DNA of 64,000 bases. It comes from Paeniglutamicibacter cryotolerans (GTDB lineage: Bacteria > Actinomycetota > Actinomycetes > Actinomycetales > Micrococcaceae). A program made the translations under genes and the position numbers. The DNA lies in assembly GCF_014190875.1 (NCBI RefSeq), contig NZ_JACHVS010000001.1:1984001-2048000 (forward strand), read 5' to 3'. The notes under the pieces are model-generated. The model had not been told where the DNA came from. It worked only from the letters and a program-made list of their open reading frames with translations, and did no database searches. Shown in pieces: positions 39,918 to 47,070 of this stretch; position 1 is the stretch's first letter; the number at the start of each line of letters is the position of its first letter.

Positions 39918-41640
39918 GAATTCGACGTTGAAGACCACTGCCCCCTACCTGGTGGGCCTCGGTGCCCTTGCAGCCGCCTGGCTGCTGAGCATCGCGCTGC
40001 CGAACTACCTGGTTTTCCTGGGCACCACTGCCCTGCTGGCAACCATCGCACTGATCGGTTTGGGTATCGTCACCGGCACCGCCGGCATGATCGTGCTCTG
40101 CCAACTCACGTTTGCCGCTGTCGGCGCGTGGGTGGTGTCCTGGTGCAACGTGCACGGGGTCCCCGGCGGCCTGATCATCTGGATCATTGCCGGAGCGCTG
40201 GTCGCCGCGGTGATCGGGCTGCTGCTCGGGCTCCCGGCGCTGCGCCTGCGCGGGGTGAACCTGGCTGTGGTGACGCTTGGCTTCGCCGCCGCGGCGGACA
40301 TGACACTGACCAAGACCCAGTTCCCCGGTGCCGCACAGGCAGTGAAGATCGCTGTGCCCGGTCCCTTCGAGACAGACCGCGGCTACTTCCTGCTGGCCGC
40401 CCTGGCCACCATCGTCATCGGCGTTGCCGTCTACCAGATCCAGCGCACCCGCTTGGGCAGCGCCTGGAAGGCGGTGGCGTTCTCCGAACGCGGGGCCGCC
40501 GCTGCCGGAACCTCGGTTCGCTCGGCCAAGCTCAGCGCGTTCGCGATCAGCGCCGCCATCGCCGGTGTTGCCGGCGGGCTCATGGCCGGTCAGGTCGGCA
40601 CCGCCTATGCGGCGGGCTTTTCCACGCTGCAGTCCCTCGCCCTGTACGTTTTGGCCATCGTCGCCGGCGCGCACCTGGTCGAGATGGCGCTGTTCGGCGG
40701 CATCCTCTGGGTGCTGATCCCCGAACTTCTCAAGCGCTGGGGAGTGCCCCAGGACTGGGGCCTGGTGGTCTTCGGCGTGCTGGGCATCCAGGCGCTGACC
40801 ACCAACTCGAACCTCGGGGCGGACCTGCGCAATGCGGTGGCCAAACGGCGCCGGGCAAGGAACGGCCCGCCGGAAGCCAAGCTGGTTCCGCTGGAAACCG
40901 ACCCGGCGCGCCTCCCCGCGAACGCCGATGCGCCGACACTGCTCGAGGTACGCCATCTCGGCGTGGCCTTCGGTCAAGTCAAGGCCCTGAATGACGTGTC
41001 GTTCAGCGTGCCGGCCGGACACATCGTCGGATTGATCGGCCCCAACGGCGCCGGCAAGTCGACATTTGTTGACTCGGTCTCCGGCTTCCTGCCGCAGCAC
41101 ACCGGCGAGGTCTTCCTCGGCGGGGAACCGGTCAACGGGCTGGCCCCGCACCTGCGTGCCCGTCTGGGCCTGCGCCGCACCTTCCAGCAGGACCGCGTGC
41201 CGCCGTCGCTGAGCGTGGCCGACTACATGGCCTACCTGTCCCACGGCAAGGCAACGACGGAGCGCATCGCCGAACTGATCGAATTCTTCGGCTGCCCGGG
41301 CGCGGGGGAGAAGATCTCCTCGATCGACGTCGGCACCCGGCGCATCATCGAGGTCGCCGCGAACATCGCTGCCGACCCGAAGCTGCTGATCCTCGACGAA
41401 CCGGCCGCCGGGCTCTCGCATGAGGAGCACGTGGCCTTCGGCCAGCGCCTGCGCCAGGTGCCGGCCCGCTACGGCACCACTGTACTGATCATCGAACACG
41501 ACCTGGACCTAGTCCGCAGCGTCTGCGACTCCTTGGTGGTGCTGGACTTCGGTTCGCTACTTGCCTCCGGCCCGCAGGAAACGGTACTGAACGACCCCAA
41601 GGTCCTCAAGGCCTACATGGGCGAAACGGAGATGCTATGA
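39904..41640 (+). CDS. Fused LivM-like permease and LivG-like ATPase
   Basis: A 578-residue fusion. Residues ~15-320 are a LivM-type permease with about nine helices (LIGLGIVTGTAGMIVLCQLTFAAVGAWV, ALRLRGVNLAVVTLGFAAA, and coupling loop SERGAAAAGTSVRSAKLSAF). Residues ~335-578 are a LivG ABC domain: Walker A GPNGAGKST, LRRTFQQDRV, signature-region SIDVGTRRIIEVAANIAADPKLLILDEPAAGLSHEEH and switch IIEHDLDLV. The signature is SIDVGTRR rather than the common LSGGQ/R, a drift often seen in LivG but strong here. ATG 39904 overlaps the LivH stop; an upstream in-frame ATG at 39802 is inside livH and unlikely. Confidence 0.9.
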   Translation: MLPAKNSTLKTTAPYLVGLGALAAAWLLSIALPNYLVFLGTTALLATIALIGLGIVTGTAGMIVLCQLTFAAVGAWVVSWCNVHGVPGGLIIWIIAGALVAAVIGLLLGLPALRLRGVNLAVVTLGFAAAADMTLTKTQFPGAAQAVKIAVPGPFETDRGYFLLAALATIVIGVAVYQIQRTRLGSAWKAVAFSERGAAAAGTSVRSAKLSAFAISAAIAGVAGGLMAGQVGTAYAAGFSTLQSLALYVLAIVAGAHLVEMALFGGILWVLIPELLKRWGVPQDWGLVVFGVLGIQALTTNSNLGADLRNAVAKRRRARNGPPEAKLVPLETDPARLPANADAPTLLEVRHLGVAFGQVKALNDVSFSVPAGHIVGLIGPNGAGKSTFVDSVSGFLPQHTGEVFLGGEPVNGLAPHLRARLGLRRTFQQDRVPPSLSVADYMAYLSHGKATTERIAELIEFFGCPGAGEKISSIDVGTRRIIEVAANIAADPKLLILDEPAAGLSHEEHVAFGQRLRQVPARYGTTVLIIEHDLDLVRSVCDSLVVLDFGSLLASGPQETVLNDPKVLKAYMGETEML

Positions 41641-42326
41641 GCACGTTGAAACTCACCGACGTGGCAGTCAGCCGCGGCGCCGGACCGGTGATCTCGAACG
41701 TCTCGCTGGCGGTCGCACCGGGGGAGATCACCGCACTGGTCGGTCCCAACGGGGCCGGCAAGACCAGCCTGCTCGAATCGATTTCCGGTGTGCTCGCACC
41801 GAGCCACGGGACCCTTCAGCTCGACGGCGTGGACATCACCAGGGCCTCGCGGCGCAAACGCTTCAAGGCGGGCATCGTGCACGTTGAACAGGGGCGGGCC
41901 GTCTTCCCGTCGCTGACCGTGCGCGAGAACCTCGAGCTGACCGCCACGACGCCCGCGGCGCTGGAACAGGTGCTGGAGATGTTCCCGGAACTGAACAAGC
42001 GCATCGATTCGCCCACGGCGCTGCTCTCGGGTGGCGAACAGCAGATGGTGGTGCTCGCCCGCGCGTTCGCCGCCGGACCGAAGATCCTGCTCATCGACGA
42101 GATGTCGCTGGGGCTCGCCCCCGTCGTCTTCCTGCGCCTGCTGCCCGTGGTGCAGACCATCGCCGCCACCGGCGTCGGTGTGCTGCTCGTCGAGCAGTTC
42201 GCCCACTTGGCCCTGAAGATCGCCGATACCGCCCATGTGATCACCGGCGGCATGGTCAGCTACAGCGGCCCGGCCGCCGAACTGGTCGCCGACCCTGAAC
42301 GGCTGCAAACCGCCTACCTGGGCTAG
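41637..42326 (+). CDS. Branched-chain-type ABC ATPase, LivF-like
   Basis: A 229-residue ATPase, the partner of the fused LivG domain. Walker A is GPNGAGKTS near residue 37, with VEQGRAVFPSLTVRENLE, signature LSGGEQQMV, Walker B ILLIDEMSLGLAP and the switch region LLVEQFAHLA. It starts at an ATGA overlap with the preceding gene. With 37765-41640 it completes the importer. The next gene, a GMC oxidoreductase, begins 71 bases later with no terminator between, so uptake and oxidation are probably co-expressed. Confidence 0.92.
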   Translation: MSTLKLTDVAVSRGAGPVISNVSLAVAPGEITALVGPNGAGKTSLLESISGVLAPSHGTLQLDGVDITRASRRKRFKAGIVHVEQGRAVFPSLTVRENLELTATTPAALEQVLEMFPELNKRIDSPTALLSGGEQQMVVLARAFAAGPKILLIDEMSLGLAPVVFLRLLPVVQTIAATGVGVLLVEQFAHLALKIADTAHVITGGMVSYSGPAAELVADPERLQTAYLG

Positions 42327-42397
42327 CGCCCCGAACGGCCGGCACCGGCCACAATAGCTTCCACCCAGTTACGCGGCAACAAGGAGAACACCACAAC

Positions 42398-43927
42398 ATG
42401 AACACCACACCGAACTTTGACGTCGATGTCATCGTCATTGGGGCCGGTTCCGCCGGTTCGGTCATCGCCCGCCGCCTGATCGATGCAGGCAAGAAGGTGG
42501 CAGTGCTCGAGGCTGGCGGATACGACACCAACCCGGTCATTTCCAACGTGGCGATGGCCGGAGCGCTCTGGGGCGGCCCGGAGGACTGGAACTACCAGAC
42601 CATGCCCCAGTCCGGCTGCGACGGCCGCCAGTTGAACCTGCCCCGCGGTAAGGTCATGGGCGGATCGCACGCGTTGAACGCCACCATCTGGGTGCGCGGC
42701 GCGAAGCAGGATTACGACACCTGGTCCTATTTGGGCTGCCCGGGCTGGAGCTGGGACGAGGTGCTTCCGGTGTTCAAGGACATCGAGAACTTCGACGGCG
42801 GCGCCTCCGATTTGCGTGGATCCGAGGGCCTGCTGGACGTGCGCCGGGACTTCGAGCGCAACCCGATCCAGGAGGACATCTACGCCGCCGCGGTTCAGAT
42901 CGGCATCCCCGAGAACCACGACTACAACTCCGGGGACGTCGAGGGCGTGTCCCGGATGCAGCTGAACGTGCGTGACAACAAGCGTTTCAACACCTGGCAC
43001 GCCTACCTCAAGCCCGTTGCCGTGCACGAGAACCTGACCCTGCTCACCAACGCGCTGGTGCACCGGCTGATCCTTCGTGACGGTGTGGTCACCGGCGTCG
43101 AGTTCGAGCACGAGGGTTCGCTGAGCACGCTCACTGCCGCCGAGACGGTGCTGGCCGCCGGAGCCATCGGTTCACCGGCGCTGTTGATGCGTTCGGGCAT
43201 CGGCCACGCCGAGGAACTGGCCCGGGTGGGCGTCACCCCGGTGCACCACCTGCCCGGCGTCGGCAAGAACTTGCATGATCACCTGCTCTCCCCGGTCATC
43301 TACACCACCACCGAAAAGGAGGTTCCCTCCGGTGCGGTGGCGGCGGCCGAAACCCACCTGTTCCACAAGTCCCGCCCGGACTTGGCGGTGCCCGACACCC
43401 AGCCGATCCACTTCTCGCTGCCGATGTACTTCCTGAACACCATGTCCGGGCCGGATAACGGCTTCTCGCTGGTGGCCGGCATCGTGCGCCCGGTCTCCCG
43501 CGGTTCGATCGAGCTCACCGGACCCGGTGCCGAGGACGAACTGGCCATCGACCTCGGTGCCCTGTCCGATGAGGCTGATGTAGATTCGCTGGTCGCCTCG
43601 GTGCGGCAGTGCCGCGAGCTGGGCCGGGCCGACGCGTTGGCCCACTGGGGACCGGTCGAGCTCTACCCGGGCCCAGAGGTCGGCGACAGCGACGGGGAAC
43701 TGGAAAACTATGTCCGCTCCACAGCAGTGACCTACCACCACCAGGTCGGCACCTGCAAGATGGGCATCGATGAAATGGCAGTGGTGGATCCGCGCACGCT
43801 GCAGGTCCACGGGCTGTCCGGCGTGCGCGTCGCCGACGCCTCGATCATGCCGCTGATCCCCACCGGCAATACCAACGCGCCGGCGATCCTGATCGGTGAA
43901 CGGGCAGCAGCGCTGCTGGCCGGCTGA
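42398..43927 (+). CDS. GMC-family FAD-dependent oxidoreductase, copy 1
   Basis: A 509-residue glucose-methanol-choline oxidoreductase that oxidises an alcohol to an aldehyde. The dinucleotide motif VIVIGAGSAGSVIARRL is near residue 10, then LPRGKVMGGSHALNATIWVRG (GMC signature 1), ETVLAAGAIGSPALLMRSGIG (signature 2), and C-terminal YHHQVGTCKMG with the catalytic histidine plus RVADASIMPLIPTGNTNAP. The relatives include choline dehydrogenase and alcohol oxidases. It is close to copy 2 (45533-47053), roughly 85-90% identical by eye, and even the leader CAAGGAGAACACCACA is shared. It lies in the ABC importer operon and is followed by a terminator. Confidence 0.9.
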   Translation: MNTTPNFDVDVIVIGAGSAGSVIARRLIDAGKKVAVLEAGGYDTNPVISNVAMAGALWGGPEDWNYQTMPQSGCDGRQLNLPRGKVMGGSHALNATIWVRGAKQDYDTWSYLGCPGWSWDEVLPVFKDIENFDGGASDLRGSEGLLDVRRDFERNPIQEDIYAAAVQIGIPENHDYNSGDVEGVSRMQLNVRDNKRFNTWHAYLKPVAVHENLTLLTNALVHRLILRDGVVTGVEFEHEGSLSTLTAAETVLAAGAIGSPALLMRSGIGHAEELARVGVTPVHHLPGVGKNLHDHLLSPVIYTTTEKEVPSGAVAAAETHLFHKSRPDLAVPDTQPIHFSLPMYFLNTMSGPDNGFSLVAGIVRPVSRGSIELTGPGAEDELAIDLGALSDEADVDSLVASVRQCRELGRADALAHWGPVELYPGPEVGDSDGELENYVRSTAVTYHHQVGTCKMGIDEMAVVDPRTLQVHGLSGVRVADASIMPLIPTGNTNAPAILIGERAAALLAG

Positions 43928-43950
43928 CCTATTTTCGCAGCACAAGGGAA

Positions 43951-43996
43951 CGGGCACCCGAAACCACATTGGTTTCGGGTGCCCGGCTCCTTTTTT
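43951..43996 (+). terminator. Rho-independent terminator after GMC copy 1
   Basis: A 15-bp perfect stem (43951-43965 with 43971-43985), loop ACATT, followed by GCTCC and TTTTTT at 43991-43996. It lies 24 bases after the stop and can also act on the convergent Old Yellow Enzyme gene. Confidence 0.92.
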
Positions 43997-44033
43997 CTAA
44001 GGGCCCACCATGGGGCCCCGAAAGCAGGGATTC

Positions 44034-45107
44034 CTAGTTTTCCCAGAACGGGTAGTCCGTGTACCCGGTGGCGCCACCGGTGTAGAACGTGGCCTGGTCG
44101 GGCTCGTTCAGCGGCAGGCCTTCGCGCCAGCGGCGGGCGAGATCCGGATTGGCCAGGACGGGGCGGCCCACCACGACGGCATCGGCCCCGCTGTTCCCGG
44201 TCAGCGCGAGGGCATCGTCCAGTGTGGTGATGGCCGCAAAGCCCGTGTTCAACAGCACCGGGCCGCCAAACCCGGTGCGCAGCGACTGGACCAGGGGGGC
44301 CGAGGGATCCTGGTGCAGGATGCTGAGCCCGGCCAGCCCGATCGGTGCAATCCCCGCCAGAAGTGCCGAGTAGGTGGCCAGGGTTTCCTCCGGGTCGGTC
44401 TCCAGTGCCCCCTGGATGTTGTGTTCGGGTGAGATGCGCAGCCAGGTGCGATCGGCCCCGATCGCGTCGGCAACTGCAGCAACCACCTCGATCACCAGGC
44501 GGGCCCGGTTTTCAGCGCTGTTGCCGTACTCGTCGGTGCGCTGGTTGGCCGCGGGGGAGAGGAATTCGTGCAGGAGGTAGCCGTTGGCGCCGTGCAGTTC
44601 GACGCCGTCGAACCCGGCCTCTATGGCATTGCGGGATGCCTGGACAAACTCCCCGATGATTCCGGGAAGCTCGGCGGATTCCAGGGCCCGGGGTACCGGG
44701 TAGGGCAGCTTGCCCACGTAGGTGTGGGTGAGCCCCTCGACGGCAACGGCACTGGGAGCCACCACCTCGTGCCCGCCATTGATCTCCGGGTGGGTCACGC
44801 GGCCCGAATGCATGACCTGGGCGATGATGCGTCCACCGGCTGCATGCACGGCATCGGTGACCCGCTTCCAGCCGGCGATCTGTGCCTCGGTCACCAGCCC
44901 GGGCTGGCCGCAAAATGCCTGACCGGCGAAGCTCGGGTACACGCCCTCGGTGGTCAGCAGGCCCATGGAGGCACGCTGGCTGTAGTACTCGACGACGATG
45001 TCACCGGGGACGCCGTCCAGCCCGGAGCGTGAACGGGTCAGTGGCGCCATGACGAGCCGGTTGGGAAGCGTCAGGTTGCCGAAGATGACGGGGGAAAACA
45101 GATTCAA
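44034..45107 (-). CDS. Old Yellow Enzyme-family FMN ene-reductase
   Basis: A 357-residue flavin oxidoreductase that reduces activated C=C bonds with NAD(P)H. The TIM barrel begins NLFSPVIFGNLTLPNRLVMAPLTRSRSG, has AQVMHSGRVTHPEINGG, the substrate histidine/asparagine region FDGVELHGANGYLLHEFLSPAANQRTDEYGNSAENRARL, and ends FYTGGATGYTDYPFWEN. TTG 45107 is the best start, 6 bases after AGGAG; the frame extends to another TTG at 45125 inside the ribosome site. It is inverted relative to its neighbours, lying between the two GMC copies. It may remove a reactive enal or enone formed by the oxidases, but could be an unrelated insertion. Confidence 0.9.
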   Translation of the reverse strand: MNLFSPVIFGNLTLPNRLVMAPLTRSRSGLDGVPGDIVVEYYSQRASMGLLTTEGVYPSFAGQAFCGQPGLVTEAQIAGWKRVTDAVHAAGGRIIAQVMHSGRVTHPEINGGHEVVAPSAVAVEGLTHTYVGKLPYPVPRALESAELPGIIGEFVQASRNAIEAGFDGVELHGANGYLLHEFLSPAANQRTDEYGNSAENRARLVIEVVAAVADAIGADRTWLRISPEHNIQGALETDPEETLATYSALLAGIAPIGLAGLSILHQDPSAPLVQSLRTGFGGPVLLNTGFAAITTLDDALALTGNSGADAVVVGRPVLANPDLARRWREGLPLNEPDQATFYTGGATGYTDYPFWEN

Positions 45108-45532
45108 GGACTTCTCCTGGTGCAAGGTCTGGGAACCATCCGATCCCCTTCATGACAAGTGCGGGCCCTGCGTAAATATTCCATCGGCGCGCGGATCCCC
45201 TCGCATTCCACTGGAAGCCGGATGGCCTGGAGCGTGGCCGTGATGCCAGCCATCGAGATGCCCGGCATGTTCCCGGGGGTTCTGTGGTGGGCGCGTCCGT
45301 CGAACCAACTGCGCGCTGTTCGTCAAAGCCCGGGCACAGATAGACAAGCCCCGGCAGCCCCCGCCTCCCTACAGTGGAAGGAGCGGGGCGGAAGCCGCAG
45401 TGCGGCAACGCACCACGCGTCTCCCGCGCGCCCGACCGGGGCCGCCTCCTCCCGGAGGCGTCCCACCAGCAGCGCAGAGCCACCTGTCGTTCCACTGACG
45501 CACATCCATAGCAGCCAAGGAGAACACCACAG
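45108..45532. other. Intergenic region between the OYE gene and GMC copy 2
   Basis: A divergent upstream region of 425 bases. An open frame at 45159-45536 has no ribosome site and no recognisable sequence, so I do not call it a gene. The only clear element is the leader CAAGGAGAACACCACA at 45516-45531, repeated from the leader of GMC copy 1 (42380-42395). It probably holds promoters for both flanking genes, but no convincing -35/-10 pair was identified. Confidence 0.5.
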
Positions 45533-47053
45533 ATGAACACCTCAGATATCGACGTCATCGTGATTGGAGCCGGCTCGGCCGGTTCGGTCATCGCCCGCCG
45601 CCTGATCGATGCCGGCAAGAAGGTCGCCGTGCTGGAGGCCGGCGGCTATGACACCAACCCGGCGATTCACTCCGTGGCGCGGCTCGGCGAGCTGTGGGGA
45701 AGCGCCGAGGACTGGGCGTTCAAGACCACCCCGCAAGCCGGCTGCGACGGCCGGACGTTGAACCTGCCCCGCGGCAAGGTCATGGGTGGATCCCATGCGC
45801 TGAACGCGACCATCTGGGTACGCGGCGCCAAGCAGGACTATGACACCTGGGCCTACCTTGGCTGCCCCGGCTGGAGCTGGGACGATGTCCTTCCGGTGTT
45901 CAAGGACATCGAAAACTACGACGGCGGGGCCTCCGAACTACGCGGGTCCGAGGGCCTGCTGGACGTGCGCCGGGACTTCGAACGCAACCCGATCCAGGAA
46001 GACATCTACGCTGCAGCAGTGGAGATCGGCATTCCCGAAAACCACGACTACAACTCCGGGGACGTCGAGGGCATATCCCGGATGCAGCTGAACGTGCGTG
46101 ATGGCAAGCGCTTCAACACCTGGCACGCCTATCTCAAGCCCGTGGCCGAGCACGAGAACCTCACCCTGATCACCAACGCGCTGGTGCACCGGCTGATCCT
46201 CTCGGACGGAACCGTCACCGGCGTCGAATACGAGCTCGACGGTGAACTGCACACGCTCACCGCCACCGAGACCGTACTGGCCGCAGGGGCGATCGGCTCC
46301 CCGGCACTGCTGATGCGTTCGGGCATCGGGCACGCCGAGGAACTGGCCCGGGTCGGCGTCACCCCGGTGCATCACCTCCCGGGTGTCGGCAAGAACCTGC
46401 ACGACCATCTGATCTCCCCGGTCATCTACACCACCACCAAGAAGGAGGTTCCGGCCAGCACCGTCTCCGTCGCCGAAACCCACCTGTTCCACAAGTCCCG
46501 CGCGGACCTGGCCGTACCCGACACCCAGCCGATCCACTTCTCCGTCCCGATGTACATGTCCGAGGGCATGAGCGGCCCGGACAACGGGTTCTCGCTGCTG
46601 GCCGGGATCGTGCGCCCGCTGGGCCGCGGTTCGATCGAGCTCACCGGCCCCGGGGCCCAGGACGAATTGGCGATCGACCTCGGGGCGTTGACCGAGGAAG
46701 CCGACCTCGACGCGCTGGTGGCTTCGCTGCGCCAGTGCCGTGAGCTGGGCAGGGCCGACGCGCTGGCGCACTGGGGACCGGAAGAAATATACCCGGGCCC
46801 GGGCATCGGGGACGGAGACGAGGAGCTGGAAGACTACGTCCGCTCCACCGTGGTGACATACCACCACCAGGTCGGCACCTGCAAGATGGGCCTCGACGAG
46901 ATGGCCGTGGTCGATCCGCGCACGCTGCAGGTCCACGGGCTGGCAGGGGTGCGCGTCGCCGACGCCTCGATCATGCCGCTGGTCCCCACCGGCAATACCA
47001 ACGCGCCTTCCATCCTCATTGGCGAGCGCGCCGCAGCATTCATGAGCGCCTAG
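45533..47053 (+). CDS. GMC-family FAD-dependent oxidoreductase, copy 2
   Basis: A 506-residue paralogue of the gene at 42398-43927. All GMC landmarks are kept: VIVIGAGSAGSVIARRL, LPRGKVMGGSHALNATIWV, ETVLAAGAIGSPALLMRSG and YHHQVGTCKMGLDEM. Differences concentrate near residues 40-65 (NPAIHSVARLGELWGSAEDW) and 325-345, which could tune substrate preference. AAGGAG precedes the ATG. It is followed after 17 bases by the fused kinase/lyase gene, so the two are probably one transcript. Retention of two near-copies suggests either dosage need or two related alcohols. Confidence 0.9.
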   Translation: MNTSDIDVIVIGAGSAGSVIARRLIDAGKKVAVLEAGGYDTNPAIHSVARLGELWGSAEDWAFKTTPQAGCDGRTLNLPRGKVMGGSHALNATIWVRGAKQDYDTWAYLGCPGWSWDDVLPVFKDIENYDGGASELRGSEGLLDVRRDFERNPIQEDIYAAAVEIGIPENHDYNSGDVEGISRMQLNVRDGKRFNTWHAYLKPVAEHENLTLITNALVHRLILSDGTVTGVEYELDGELHTLTATETVLAAGAIGSPALLMRSGIGHAEELARVGVTPVHHLPGVGKNLHDHLISPVIYTTTKKEVPASTVSVAETHLFHKSRADLAVPDTQPIHFSVPMYMSEGMSGPDNGFSLLAGIVRPLGRGSIELTGPGAQDELAIDLGALTEEADLDALVASLRQCRELGRADALAHWGPEEIYPGPGIGDGDEELEDYVRSTVVTYHHQVGTCKMGLDEMAVVDPRTLQVHGLAGVRVADASIMPLVPTGNTNAPSILIGERAAAFMSA

Positions 47054-47070
47054 GCAAGGAAAGGCACCCC

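Noticed and set aside
45159..45536. Possible 125-residue gene between OYE and GMC copy 2
   Set aside because: No ribosome site, biased composition, overlaps the GMC leader and matches nothing I recognise.
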